Positions 18,177 through 27,087 of a stretch of 64,000 nt of DNA are shown here, piece by piece. Numbering within the stretch: the stretch's first letter is position 1; each line of letters starts with the position of its first letter. The stretch covers positions 1 to 64,000 of the forward strand of contig CALDEM010000059.1 of assembly GCA_937942435.1 (NCBI GenBank). Reading direction: 5' to 3'. The notes under the pieces are model-generated. The model had not been told where the DNA came from, did no database searches, and was given only the letters and a program-made list of their open reading frames with translations. Position numbers and translations under genes: made by a program. This stretch comes from an uncultured Saprospiraceae bacterium (GTDB lineage: Bacteria; Bacteroidota; Bacteroidia; Chitinophagales; Saprospiraceae).

Positions 18177-20501
18177 ATAAAAGTTAGCATAAGCATCATT
18201 ATTCTGATATGGGCCTTAGCCAGTTGTGACATCAGTAAGCCTATCGAAAAACAAAGCGAATCAGACATCTTAGGTGAAGTAATCCCCGATGTCATAGACT
18301 TTAACTTTCATGTAAAGCCCATCTTATCCGATCGTTGTTTTACATGCCATGGACCAGATGAAGGTGCGCGTGAAGCAGACTTAGCTTTTCACCTAAAAGA
18401 GATGGCTTTTGCAAGCCTAGGTGAAGAACAGGATCGATATGCCATCATACCAGGCCACGCTGACAGTAGCCTACTGGTCCAAAGAATATATACTGACAAT
18501 GTAGATGACGTTATGCCTCCACCAGAATCTAACTTGACACTAAGTGAGACAGAAAAAGAAATTCTAAAAAAGTGGATAGAACAAGGTGCCAAGTGGACGG
18601 ATCACTGGGCTTTTATAAAACCCATATCTACAACTCCCCCTTCAGTCAATGACGAATCTTGGATTAAAAATGATATCGATCTATACATCCTTTCAAAAAT
18701 AGAATCTTACAATCTACAACCATCTTCAAGAGCAAAGAAAGAACAACTCATCCGACGTGCCTACTTTGACCTTACTGGACTACCGCCAAGCATCGAAGAA
18801 GTTGAAGCATTTGTAAATGATGAAGAAAAAGACTCGTTTGAAAAAGTGATAGATCGTCTTTTATCTACAGTGGCTTATGCAGAGCGCATGACGGCTGATT
18901 GGCTCGACTTATCCAGATATTCTGACACCAACGGATATCAAGATGATTTTGAGAGATTTAACTGGCCGTGGAGAGATTGGGTGATACATGCATTTCAGAA
19001 GAACCTTCCATTTGATGAGTTTGTGACTTGGCAGCTAGCTGGCGATATCCTACCCGATGCAAGTCTTGAACAAGTGATCGCTACAGGTTTTAATCGCAAT
19101 CATAAGATCACAAACGAAGGTGGTGTTATCCCTGAAGAATATAGAGTTGAGTACGTATCAGATAGGACTAACACATTTGCTACAGCCTTCCTTGGTTTAA
19201 CCATGGAGTGCGCAAAATGCCACGACCACAAATATGATCCGCTCTCGCAAAAAAATTATTATGAACTTTATAGTTTCTTCAACAATGTACCGGAAGAAGG
19301 TTTTGTAGGTGGTGGACAAAAAGCAGAACCAACCATTACATTGACCGACGAAATTATAAAAGAGAAAGTCGCTTTTATAAATACACTTGACTCAGTCGGC
19401 GAGATCACATACATGGTGATGAAAGATATGGATAAGCCACGACAAGCACACATACTTAATAGAGGCGCATACGACAAACCAACTACACCAGTAAACCCTA
19501 GTACACCTGAAAGCATTTTACAATTTGGTTCAGAGTACGAATCAAATAGATTAGGACTCGCCAAGTGGTTGTTCTCAGATGACCATCCCTTAACAGCAAG
19601 AGTGGCGGTCAATCGGTACTGGCAACAATTATTTGGCACAGGTATAGTAGCAACATCTGACGACTTTGGCAATCAAGGATCACTACCATCGCATCCAGAA
19701 CTATTAGACCACTTGGCATTAAAATTTCAAAATGACGGATGGGATGTTAAGTCAATCTTGAAGTACATCATGTTGTCAGCAACATATCAGCAGGCAACTA
19801 ATATAGATAAACGACTTTTTGAATTAGATCCTGAGAACAGACTGCTTGCACGTGCGCCCAGACTCAGACTACCAGCGGAGATGATTAGAGATCATGCCTT
19901 GGAGATAAGCGAACTATTGATCACAGAGGTGGGAGGCCCAAGTGTCAAGCCATATCAACCAAAAGGACTTTGGATGGAAACGACTGGCGGTGGTGGTGGA
20001 AGTACAGCGCAGTATGTAGAAGATAATGAAGATGGATTATATAGACGTAGTATCTATACGTTTTGGAAGCGGACAGTACCGCCACCGAGCATGATGACAT
20101 TTGATGCGGCGTCTCGAGACTTATGTACTGTTAAACGACAAAACACAAGCACACCGTTACAAGCACTTGTCTTGCTTAATGACCCTCAGATTGTAGAAGC
20201 AGCAAGAATGCTCGCAGCTCGAAGTATCGACAAAATAGAAAACTCAGTAGAAGGTAGAATCCAATATATGTTCCACTTGGCAACATCGAGAGCACCTAAT
20301 GAAAGTGAGACTCAAGTACTCCGATCATATTATGATGAAGAATTAGAACGATATGCTAACAATCTTGAAGCAGCAGAAGAATATCTATCTATTGGAAATT
20401 ATTCTGTAGATCAAAGTGATATCGACACTTCAACATTTGCAGCGTATGCATCTGTGGCAAGTGCTATTATGAATCTTGATGAGACTATAACTAGAGGCTG
20501 A
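18177..20501 (+). CDS. PSD1-type DUF1549/DUF1553 lipoprotein with cytochrome c domain
   Basis: The frame contains a lipoprotein signal ending LASC (Cys codon 18225), a CxxCH heme site (CFTCHGPD, codons from 18336), then DUF1549 (WADWLDLSRYSDTNGYQ-like block) and DUF1553 (ARVAVNRYWQQLFGTGIVATSDDFG). This matches the PSCyt1-PSD1 proteins common in Planctomycetes and some Bacteroidota. An ATG-only reading would begin at 18402 and lose the heme site. No ATG, GTG or TTG lies upstream in frame before the signal; the best-placed codon is ATA at 18177, with CTG at 18147 and 18156 as alternatives. The start is therefore uncertain. Confidence 0.82.
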   Translation: MKVSISIIILIWALASCDISKPIEKQSESDILGEVIPDVIDFNFHVKPILSDRCFTCHGPDEGAREADLAFHLKEMAFASLGEEQDRYAIIPGHADSSLLVQRIYTDNVDDVMPPPESNLTLSETEKEILKKWIEQGAKWTDHWAFIKPISTTPPSVNDESWIKNDIDLYILSKIESYNLQPSSRAKKEQLIRRAYFDLTGLPPSIEEVEAFVNDEEKDSFEKVIDRLLSTVAYAERMTADWLDLSRYSDTNGYQDDFERFNWPWRDWVIHAFQKNLPFDEFVTWQLAGDILPDASLEQVIATGFNRNHKITNEGGVIPEEYRVEYVSDRTNTFATAFLGLTMECAKCHDHKYDPLSQKNYYELYSFFNNVPEEGFVGGGQKAEPTITLTDEIIKEKVAFINTLDSVGEITYMVMKDMDKPRQAHILNRGAYDKPTTPVNPSTPESILQFGSEYESNRLGLAKWLFSDDHPLTARVAVNRYWQQLFGTGIVATSDDFGNQGSLPSHPELLDHLALKFQNDGWDVKSILKYIMLSATYQQATNIDKRLFELDPENRLLARAPRLRLPAEMIRDHALEISELLITEVGGPSVKPYQPKGLWMETTGGGGGSTAQYVEDNEDGLYRRSIYTFWKRTVPPPSMMTFDAASRDLCTVKRQNTSTPLQALVLLNDPQIVEAARMLAARSIDKIENSVEGRIQYMFHLATSRAPNESETQVLRSYYDEELERYANNLEAAEEYLSIGNYSVDQSDIDTSTFAAYASVASAIMNLDETITRG

Positions 20502-20502
20502 T

Positions 20503-21981
20503 ATGGCGCACAACAAGATACTAGACGAACAGGCGTACTTGATGAATCGGAGATCCTTTTTATCCAAAAGTAGTGTTGGTATAGGTACGGCTGCACTTGC
20601 TTCTTTATTTGGAACCGGATGTATGCCTTCACCAGGTTCTAGTGGTATACCTGAAAGTGCTAAAGGCATACTAGATCATCTCCATTTGGCTCCAAAGGCA
20701 AAACGCGTCATCTATCTTTTTCAAAGTGGAGGACCATCACAATTAGAATTGTTTGATTACAAACCCACGTTGATCAAACGGAGAGGAGAAGAGTTACCTG
20801 ATTCTATCAGAAAAGGACAAAGGCTTACTGGCATGACCTCTGGTCAAGATTCATTTCCTTTAGCGGGTTCAGTTTTTAAGTTTGGTCAACACGGACAGAG
20901 CGGAGCTTACATAAGTGAACTACTACCCTATACCTCAAAAGTGGCAGATGAGATCTGCATCATCAACTCCATGTATACTGAAGCGATCAATCATGATCCT
21001 GCGATCACTTTTTTTCAAACGGGATCTCAACAACCAGGTCGACCTAGCATAGGCTCTTGGTTAAGTTATGGCTTAGGCAGTGACAATCAGAACTTACCAG
21101 CATTTACAGTTTTACTATCCAGAGGAACTGGGAGACCACAAGGACAACCGTTGTATTCTCGTTTATGGGGCAATGGTTTTCTGCATTCTCTACACCAAGG
21201 CGTTCAGTTTCGATCAGGCAAAGATCCAGTTCTGTATCTTAATGATCCAATCGGTGTCACTAGAGAAAGTCGAAGATCGATGTTGGACAAAATAGCTGCC
21301 ATTAACGATGAACAATTAAAAGAGTTTGGCGATCCTGAGATTAGTAGTCGGATCGCTCAATATGAGATGGCATACAGGATGCAAACATCAGTACCGGATG
21401 TCATGAATGTAGAAAACGAGCCCGACCACATTTATAAAATGTATGGCCCTGATTCTACTCAACCAGGAACATTTGCAGCCAACTGCCTACTCGCTCGACG
21501 ACTCGCAGAACAAGATGTGAAGTTCATACAACTGTATCATATGGGCTGGGATCAACACGACAACCTACCCAATGCAGTTTCTAATCAAGCAAAAGACGTA
21601 GATCAAGCGTCTGCTGCCCTCATCATGGATCTGAGACAAAGAGGCATGTTAGATGACACGCTGGTTATATGGGGCGGAGAATTTGGTAGGACCAACTACT
21701 CACAAGGGACTCTTAGTGATACAAACTATGGCAGAGATCACCACCCGCGGTGCTTTAGTATCTGGATGGCGGGCGGTGGTATCAAGCCAGGCATGGTCTA
21801 TGGCGAGACGGATGAGTTTGGTTATAACATCGTAGACAAACCTGTACATGTACATGACTTTCAAGCTACCATACTCCATCTCCTTGGCGTTGATCATGAG
21901 AAGTTCACTTACAAATACCAAGGTCGAAGATTTAGGCTTACTGATGTACATGGTAAGGTTATCAATGACATATTAGCTTAG
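20503..21981 (+). CDS. DUF1501 protein (alkaline phosphatase/sulfatase-like fold)
   Basis: Typical partner of DUF1553 proteins. It begins with a Tat-like signal (MNRRSFLSKSSVGIGTAALASLFGTGC) at about residue 14, so the true start may be the ATG at 20542. The DUF1501 domain follows: FQSGGPSQLELFDYKP, INHDPAITFFQTG, YHMGWDQHDN, VIWGGEFGRTNYSQG, DHHPRCFSIWMAGGG and a C-terminal LGVDHEKFTYKYQGRRFRLTD. The gene follows the DUF1553 gene after 1 bp. Members are exported; the reaction is not known. Confidence 0.9.
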   Translation: MAHNKILDEQAYLMNRRSFLSKSSVGIGTAALASLFGTGCMPSPGSSGIPESAKGILDHLHLAPKAKRVIYLFQSGGPSQLELFDYKPTLIKRRGEELPDSIRKGQRLTGMTSGQDSFPLAGSVFKFGQHGQSGAYISELLPYTSKVADEICIINSMYTEAINHDPAITFFQTGSQQPGRPSIGSWLSYGLGSDNQNLPAFTVLLSRGTGRPQGQPLYSRLWGNGFLHSLHQGVQFRSGKDPVLYLNDPIGVTRESRRSMLDKIAAINDEQLKEFGDPEISSRIAQYEMAYRMQTSVPDVMNVENEPDHIYKMYGPDSTQPGTFAANCLLARRLAEQDVKFIQLYHMGWDQHDNLPNAVSNQAKDVDQASAALIMDLRQRGMLDDTLVIWGGEFGRTNYSQGTLSDTNYGRDHHPRCFSIWMAGGGIKPGMVYGETDEFGYNIVDKPVHVHDFQATILHLLGVDHEKFTYKYQGRRFRLTDVHGKVINDILA

Positions 21982-23013
21982 ATGAAAAGAAGGGATTTTA
22001 TAATTAACTCAAGCCTGACTACAGCTGGATTGTCAGGCCAACTTATAAATAGAAATTGGCTTGGTTTTAAGGATCTAATAATTGGTCATGGATCACATCA
22101 ATATAAAATAGATCTGAACTGGGGCGCACTCAATCCAAGTATCCATCCTGTTAAAGATTGTCATGAGATGGTCATAGATGCTAAAGGGCGCATCTTCATG
22201 TTGACCAATCATACAAAGAACAATGTCATTATATATGATTCCTCTGGTCATCTAATTGATACATGGGGTACTGAGTTTCCAGGCGGACATGGATTGACGT
22301 TACGCGATGAAGGAGGAGAAGAATTTTTGTATATCACAGATACCGCACTTAATAAAGTTGTAAAAACCACCTTGGATGGTAGAGTCATCATGACCTTAGA
22401 ATATCCAAAAGACAGTGGACTTTATAAAACGGAAAAAGAATACGTCCCGACTGAAACGACCATAGCAGACAATGGAGATATCTATGTTGCCGATGGGTAT
22501 GGAGCACAGTACATACTACACTATGACGCTCACGGCAAATTGAAAAACACCTTTGGTGGCAAAGGGGACGATGATGCTTCGTTGGACAATGCCCATGGCA
22601 TATGCATCGATAGTAGAAACTACAAAGACCCAATCCTACTCATAACTGATCGAAATAGAAATCAGTTAAAGAGATATACGATGGCTGGAGATTATATATC
22701 TAAGATCGACTTGCCAGGCGCTTACATTTGCAGACCAGTGATACACGGTGATCATATATACTTAGCGACCATTTGGTCTAATGATCGAGGGAATAACACT
22801 GGCTTTATATCTATCCTTGACGCAAATGACAAATTGATCTCTGCGCCAGGTGGTAGCACCCCAAGTTATAACAACGGCAAACTAAAACACATGCATCAGG
22901 CACTCCAATTGTTCAAACATCCACATGATGTATGTGTAGACAAAAATGATGATATCTATGTTTGCCAGTGGAATTCTGGCCAATCATATCCTATCAAGTT
23001 AATTAGAGTGTAA
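21982..23013 (+). CDS. Exported NHL-repeat beta-propeller protein
   Basis: 343 residues with a weak export signal (MKRRDFIINSSLTTAGLSG) and repeated NHL-like blades: DAKGRIFMLTNHTKNNVIIYDSSG, LYITDTALNKVVKTTLDG, DNGDIYVADGYGAQYILHYDAHG and CVDKNDDIYVCQWNSG. Similar proteins resemble the lyase domain of peptidylglycine amidating enzymes and are often found beside DUF1501 genes. It starts immediately at the base after the DUF1501 stop and is itself followed directly by the sialidase gene, so these are one transcript. Function is unknown. Confidence 0.83.
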   Translation: MKRRDFIINSSLTTAGLSGQLINRNWLGFKDLIIGHGSHQYKIDLNWGALNPSIHPVKDCHEMVIDAKGRIFMLTNHTKNNVIIYDSSGHLIDTWGTEFPGGHGLTLRDEGGEEFLYITDTALNKVVKTTLDGRVIMTLEYPKDSGLYKTEKEYVPTETTIADNGDIYVADGYGAQYILHYDAHGKLKNTFGGKGDDDASLDNAHGICIDSRNYKDPILLITDRNRNQLKRYTMAGDYISKIDLPGAYICRPVIHGDHIYLATIWSNDRGNNTGFISILDANDKLISAPGGSTPSYNNGKLKHMHQALQLFKHPHDVCVDKNDDIYVCQWNSGQSYPIKLIRV

Positions 23014-24957
23014 ATGAAACAATTCCTTTACATACTCGTCACTCAATTACTTTGTCTCTCTGGGATTAGCCAAGACGTACAGATCTTCCAAGAGCAGACC
23101 ATATTTACAAATGGAACTGATGGGTACGGATGTTTTCGTATTCCAGCGGTTATAAAAGCATCTAACGGAGATCTTCTGGCTTTTGCAGAAGGAAGAGTAA
23201 GTGGTTGTAATGATTTTGGCGATGTAGACATCGTCTTAAAAAGAAGTGAGGATAATGGAAAATCATGGAGTTCGCTTGAAGTCGTCGCAGACAATGGATC
23301 ACTGCAATCCGGCAATCCCGCACCAGTAGAAGATCTTCTCGATCCGAGATATAAAAGTGGACGCATCTTCTTAGTATACAACAACGGTATCGCATCTGAA
23401 CACGAAACACGACTGGGAGATGGCTTAAGGACTGTCCTCTATACAACAAGTACAAACTATGGTAAAACATGGAGTGATCCGATTGACATAACACTTTCTG
23501 TTCACAAGCCACTTCGACCCGACATCAACAATGCATACAACTTCAAAGAAGATTGGAGATCATATGCTAACACCCCAGGTCACGCTATCCAATTGAAAAA
23601 AGGAAAATACAAAGGCAGATTATTGATACCTGCCAACCACTCAGAAGGAGAACCAATCAGCGGTTTCAACGATTATAGAGCACATGCTTTCTATAGCGAT
23701 GATCACGGAGCAACTTGGCAACTTTCTTCAAATGTAGATGTACCAAGTTCTAATGAATCGATAGCAGTAGAACTTCCAGATGGAGGCATCATGCAAAACA
23801 TTAGACAACAAAATGGAGAAACTAGGCAAAGGCTCGTAGCAAAAAGTAATGACGGTGGAGCTACATGGTCAGAGATTTATTTTGATAGCACATTGATCTC
23901 TCCGGTTTGTCAAGCGAGCATGATCTCTCATCAACTTTCTACTGGACAAGAAGTCATTCTATTCTCTAATCCAGAAAGCAAAAACAAGAGAGAGAACCTT
24001 ACTATCAAGATGAGCTTTGATAACGGACAGTCCTGGCCCGTAAAGCGAGTTGCAAGAACTGGAGAATCAGCATACTCCGATCTCGTCATCCAAGAAGATG
24101 ACCGTATCGGTATCCTATATGAGCATGGCAACAATGAAGGTATACATTATGCATCATTGAACATGGCGTGGTTAACTGGTGGGGAAAATTACAATAAGAA
24201 AGGTTGGGTAAAGAAAATCATCGCACCAGGAGTTGTACAAACCAATCAGTTAAAACTATCAAAACCTATACCTCGATTTGCATCTACTCTTTTTCAAAAA
24301 AATGTAACGGTGACGTATGACTTAGACTACCGAGGCACAAAGATATTCTATACTACTGATGGAAGCACACCTAATACTTCAAGTAGACTTTACTCAGATG
24401 AATTAACGATAGATCAATCTTGTACACTCAAAGCAATTGCCGTCCATCCAGATACAAAGAATAGTGACATCTCAAGCACATCCTTTATTAAGGTGTCACA
24501 ACTAAAAGATGTGAATAAGGTCTCTCTATCGAGAAAGCCATCGGCTAAATATCCAGGAGGTGGCCCCTACTCTCTTTTTGATATGATCAAAGGAACAACT
24601 AACTTTTCTAATGGAGAGTGGATGGGATTTGAAGGCGGCTCTATTCAAGTTCATGTATCCCTTAAAAACATAAAGAAAATAAGCAATGTAAAACTGAGCG
24701 TACTCTCTGCAAATGCTCAATGGATCTTCCTCCCATCTGAAATTATAATAGAAGCAGAAGGTAGATCATTCACTAAAAATATGGCAACCGCTTCCAAAAA
24801 AGAAGCTGCTGGCTCTAAGTTTATAGAGATCCCACTTGACAATATCCTAACTGATGAACTTCAGATAACGATTAAGGCATTAGAAGAAATCCCAGAGTGG
24901 CATCAAGGCAAAGGAACTCCGGCGTGGTTATTTATTGATGAGATAATCGTAGAGTAA
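23014..24957 (+). CDS. Exo-sialidase (GH33) with C-terminal carbohydrate-binding modules
   Basis: Signal peptide (residues 1-20), then a six-bladed sialidase. The FRIP motif (41-44) carries the first arginine, and five Asp-boxes are visible: SEDNGKSW 78-85, STNYGKTW 146-153, SDDHGATW 228-235, SNDGGATW 278-285 and SFDNGQSW 334-341. Tyr354 in SAYSDLV and Glu248 in SSNESIAVELPDG fit the nucleophile pair. After about residue 420 there is a chitobiase C-terminal-like module (TTDGSTPNTSS) and a final discoidin-like module. The enzyme would release sialic acid outside the cell. No sialic acid catabolic genes are in the window. Confidence 0.92.
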   Translation: MKQFLYILVTQLLCLSGISQDVQIFQEQTIFTNGTDGYGCFRIPAVIKASNGDLLAFAEGRVSGCNDFGDVDIVLKRSEDNGKSWSSLEVVADNGSLQSGNPAPVEDLLDPRYKSGRIFLVYNNGIASEHETRLGDGLRTVLYTTSTNYGKTWSDPIDITLSVHKPLRPDINNAYNFKEDWRSYANTPGHAIQLKKGKYKGRLLIPANHSEGEPISGFNDYRAHAFYSDDHGATWQLSSNVDVPSSNESIAVELPDGGIMQNIRQQNGETRQRLVAKSNDGGATWSEIYFDSTLISPVCQASMISHQLSTGQEVILFSNPESKNKRENLTIKMSFDNGQSWPVKRVARTGESAYSDLVIQEDDRIGILYEHGNNEGIHYASLNMAWLTGGENYNKKGWVKKIIAPGVVQTNQLKLSKPIPRFASTLFQKNVTVTYDLDYRGTKIFYTTDGSTPNTSSRLYSDELTIDQSCTLKAIAVHPDTKNSDISSTSFIKVSQLKDVNKVSLSRKPSAKYPGGGPYSLFDMIKGTTNFSNGEWMGFEGGSIQVHVSLKNIKKISNVKLSVLSANAQWIFLPSEIIIEAEGRSFTKNMATASKKEAAGSKFIEIPLDNILTDELQITIKALEEIPEWHQGKGTPAWLFIDEIIVE

Positions 24958-24958
24958 G

Positions 24959-27016
24959 ATGATAGAGACCTTTGACTTTATCGGTAGGTTTCATCCCGTG
25001 ATCCTGCATTTGCCGATAGGCATCTTCCTGTTTGTATTCTTGCTGGAGATTGTTTCCAGACTAAAAAAAACAGATGAGCACCGGCCCACTATCGGCCTTG
25101 GGTTATTGAGCGGTTTTCTTATTTCAATTGTTACATGCATCACAGGGTATATCCTTGCGGAGACTGGAGATTACCAAGGCGAGCTCGTTGATCAGCATAA
25201 AAAACTCGCTATAGCGATGACAATTGCTTCAGGACTCTTGTACATCTTAAATAAGAGCAATCAAAATCATATCAGCAAATTATACTTCCCTGCTTTTTGT
25301 ACTGTCATTACCCTACTAACCATCACAGGTCATCAAGGTGGAAGCATAACACATGGTGATGGATTTTTATGGAGTAATCAAGAACAAGAAGAGGCAATCG
25401 CTATAGTTGACATCAACTCTGCCATCGCTTACAAAGATATCATAGAGCCCATCATAAAAAAGAAATGTGTCTCATGTCATAACGAATCAAAAACCAAAGG
25501 CGGTCTCATCATGACTACTCCTCAGCACTTTGCGCTTGGAGGTAAGAGCGGAGAAATTTACTTAGCTGGAGATGCTAAAAACAGCGAGATGATCCGCAGG
25601 ATTCATTTGCCAATAGAAGAAAAAGAACACATGCCACCTAGGAGTAAGAAGCAACTTTCAGAAGACGAAACATCCTTACTAGAATGGTGGATCAATAAAG
25701 GCGCATCTTATGATGAAAAAATAGGATCGCTCAAACCAACTGAAAAAATCACATCTATACTTAAAAAATATACTCAACCAAATGACCATTATCTTAATAT
25801 AAAAGTTGATAAGCCCTCTAAGCAAAAGATGACAGCACTTCTATCTGCTGGCATCATAGCCAACACTTTATCTAAAGAAAGTCCACTCGTAGATGTAAGT
25901 CTTTCTCATCGCAAGGACTTAACAAAATCTACAATTCAAAAACTAATAAATGTCAAACACCAACTATCTATCCTTGATTTAGGATTTTCTAATGTGACTG
26001 ACAAGATGATGTCTCCAGTTTCTTCTTTTAAAAATCTGCGTAATCTAAAATTGCAAGGCACAAAGATCACAGATGAAACCATCAAGAGGTTATCCAACTT
26101 AAAGCATTTAGAAACACTCAATCTTTACAACACAGAAGTGACTGACGACATAATAGATATAATTGCAAAACTTCCGTCACTTAAGTCTGTTTATCTATGG
26201 CAGACCAAGTTAACAAAAGAAGGGGTTACCCAACTACAACAGAGGAAGCCGCTTCTTGAGATAACTCACCAGCAAGGAGAGGGCATATTTGATGATGCAA
26301 CTTTAAGACCACCACTCATCGTGGCAGAAAAGGACATCTTCAAGGACTCTCTAGAAGTTGAGTTTGATTTAAACTTTAAAAGTGTAGAGTTCTATTATAC
26401 ACTTGACAATAGTGAACCAGATAGCTTATCTACCAAATATACAGGACCATTTAAAATTGCCAGCTCAACACTAGTCAAGGTCATAAGCACTAAAGAAGGA
26501 TGGGAAAACAGTGAGGTTGCAGAGAAACAATTTGTACAAGCAAAGTATGCCATAGCTCATGTAGATTTAAAAACAAAACCTGCAGATAAATATAAAGGAG
26601 AAGGAGGTAAAACCATCACGGATTTTAAAAAAGGAACAAGTGCTTTTACAGATGGCAACTGGCTTGGATTTGAAGGGAAACACTTTAATGCGGTACTCGA
26701 CTTAGGAGAAAAACAAGAAGTCTCGAGCGTCAGTGTGAGCGCTTTGGATGCTTTTGGCTCTTGGATATTTTATCCTACAGGTATTAGTATTTCGACTTCA
26801 ACGGATGGAACAAACTATACCCTGCGTAAAAAGAACACTTACGAACAATTAGAGAAAGCACCAGCGCCATCTATGAAGAACTTCACTGAGCGCATCGACC
26901 CTATAGAAGCACGATACATTAAGCTACAGGTCTTGAGTCAATTAAAGAATCCAGACTGGCATCCCAATCCCGGAGGCAAGAGTTGGTTGTTTATAGATGA
27001 GGTACTCATCAACTGA
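24959..27016 (+). CDS. Membrane cytochrome c with LRR and carbohydrate-binding-like modules
   Basis: 685 residues in an unusual order. Four N-terminal membrane segments resemble DUF2231 (FIGRFHPVILHLPIGIFLF). A heme site CVSCH (170-174) with a probable Met ligand (HMPPR, M225) belongs to a PSCyt1-like cytochrome. Next come leucine-rich repeats (about 316-440, NLRNLKLQGTKITDETIK), then a chitobiase C-terminal-like module (YTLDNSEPDS) and a discoidin-like module (WLGFEGKHFNAVLDLG) that match the ends of the adjacent sialidase. The gene starts 1 bp after the sialidase stop. Membrane-anchored and probably periplasmic; role unknown. Confidence 0.82.
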   Translation: MIETFDFIGRFHPVILHLPIGIFLFVFLLEIVSRLKKTDEHRPTIGLGLLSGFLISIVTCITGYILAETGDYQGELVDQHKKLAIAMTIASGLLYILNKSNQNHISKLYFPAFCTVITLLTITGHQGGSITHGDGFLWSNQEQEEAIAIVDINSAIAYKDIIEPIIKKKCVSCHNESKTKGGLIMTTPQHFALGGKSGEIYLAGDAKNSEMIRRIHLPIEEKEHMPPRSKKQLSEDETSLLEWWINKGASYDEKIGSLKPTEKITSILKKYTQPNDHYLNIKVDKPSKQKMTALLSAGIIANTLSKESPLVDVSLSHRKDLTKSTIQKLINVKHQLSILDLGFSNVTDKMMSPVSSFKNLRNLKLQGTKITDETIKRLSNLKHLETLNLYNTEVTDDIIDIIAKLPSLKSVYLWQTKLTKEGVTQLQQRKPLLEITHQQGEGIFDDATLRPPLIVAEKDIFKDSLEVEFDLNFKSVEFYYTLDNSEPDSLSTKYTGPFKIASSTLVKVISTKEGWENSEVAEKQFVQAKYAIAHVDLKTKPADKYKGEGGKTITDFKKGTSAFTDGNWLGFEGKHFNAVLDLGEKQEVSSVSVSALDAFGSWIFYPTGISISTSTDGTNYTLRKKNTYEQLEKAPAPSMKNFTERIDPIEARYIKLQVLSQLKNPDWHPNPGGKSWLFIDEVLIN

Positions 27017-27087
27017 CCTAAGTCTTATTATTTAAATCTATTACCATGCATATTTCACAACGCAAGAGATTGAGTTATCTTAACATC

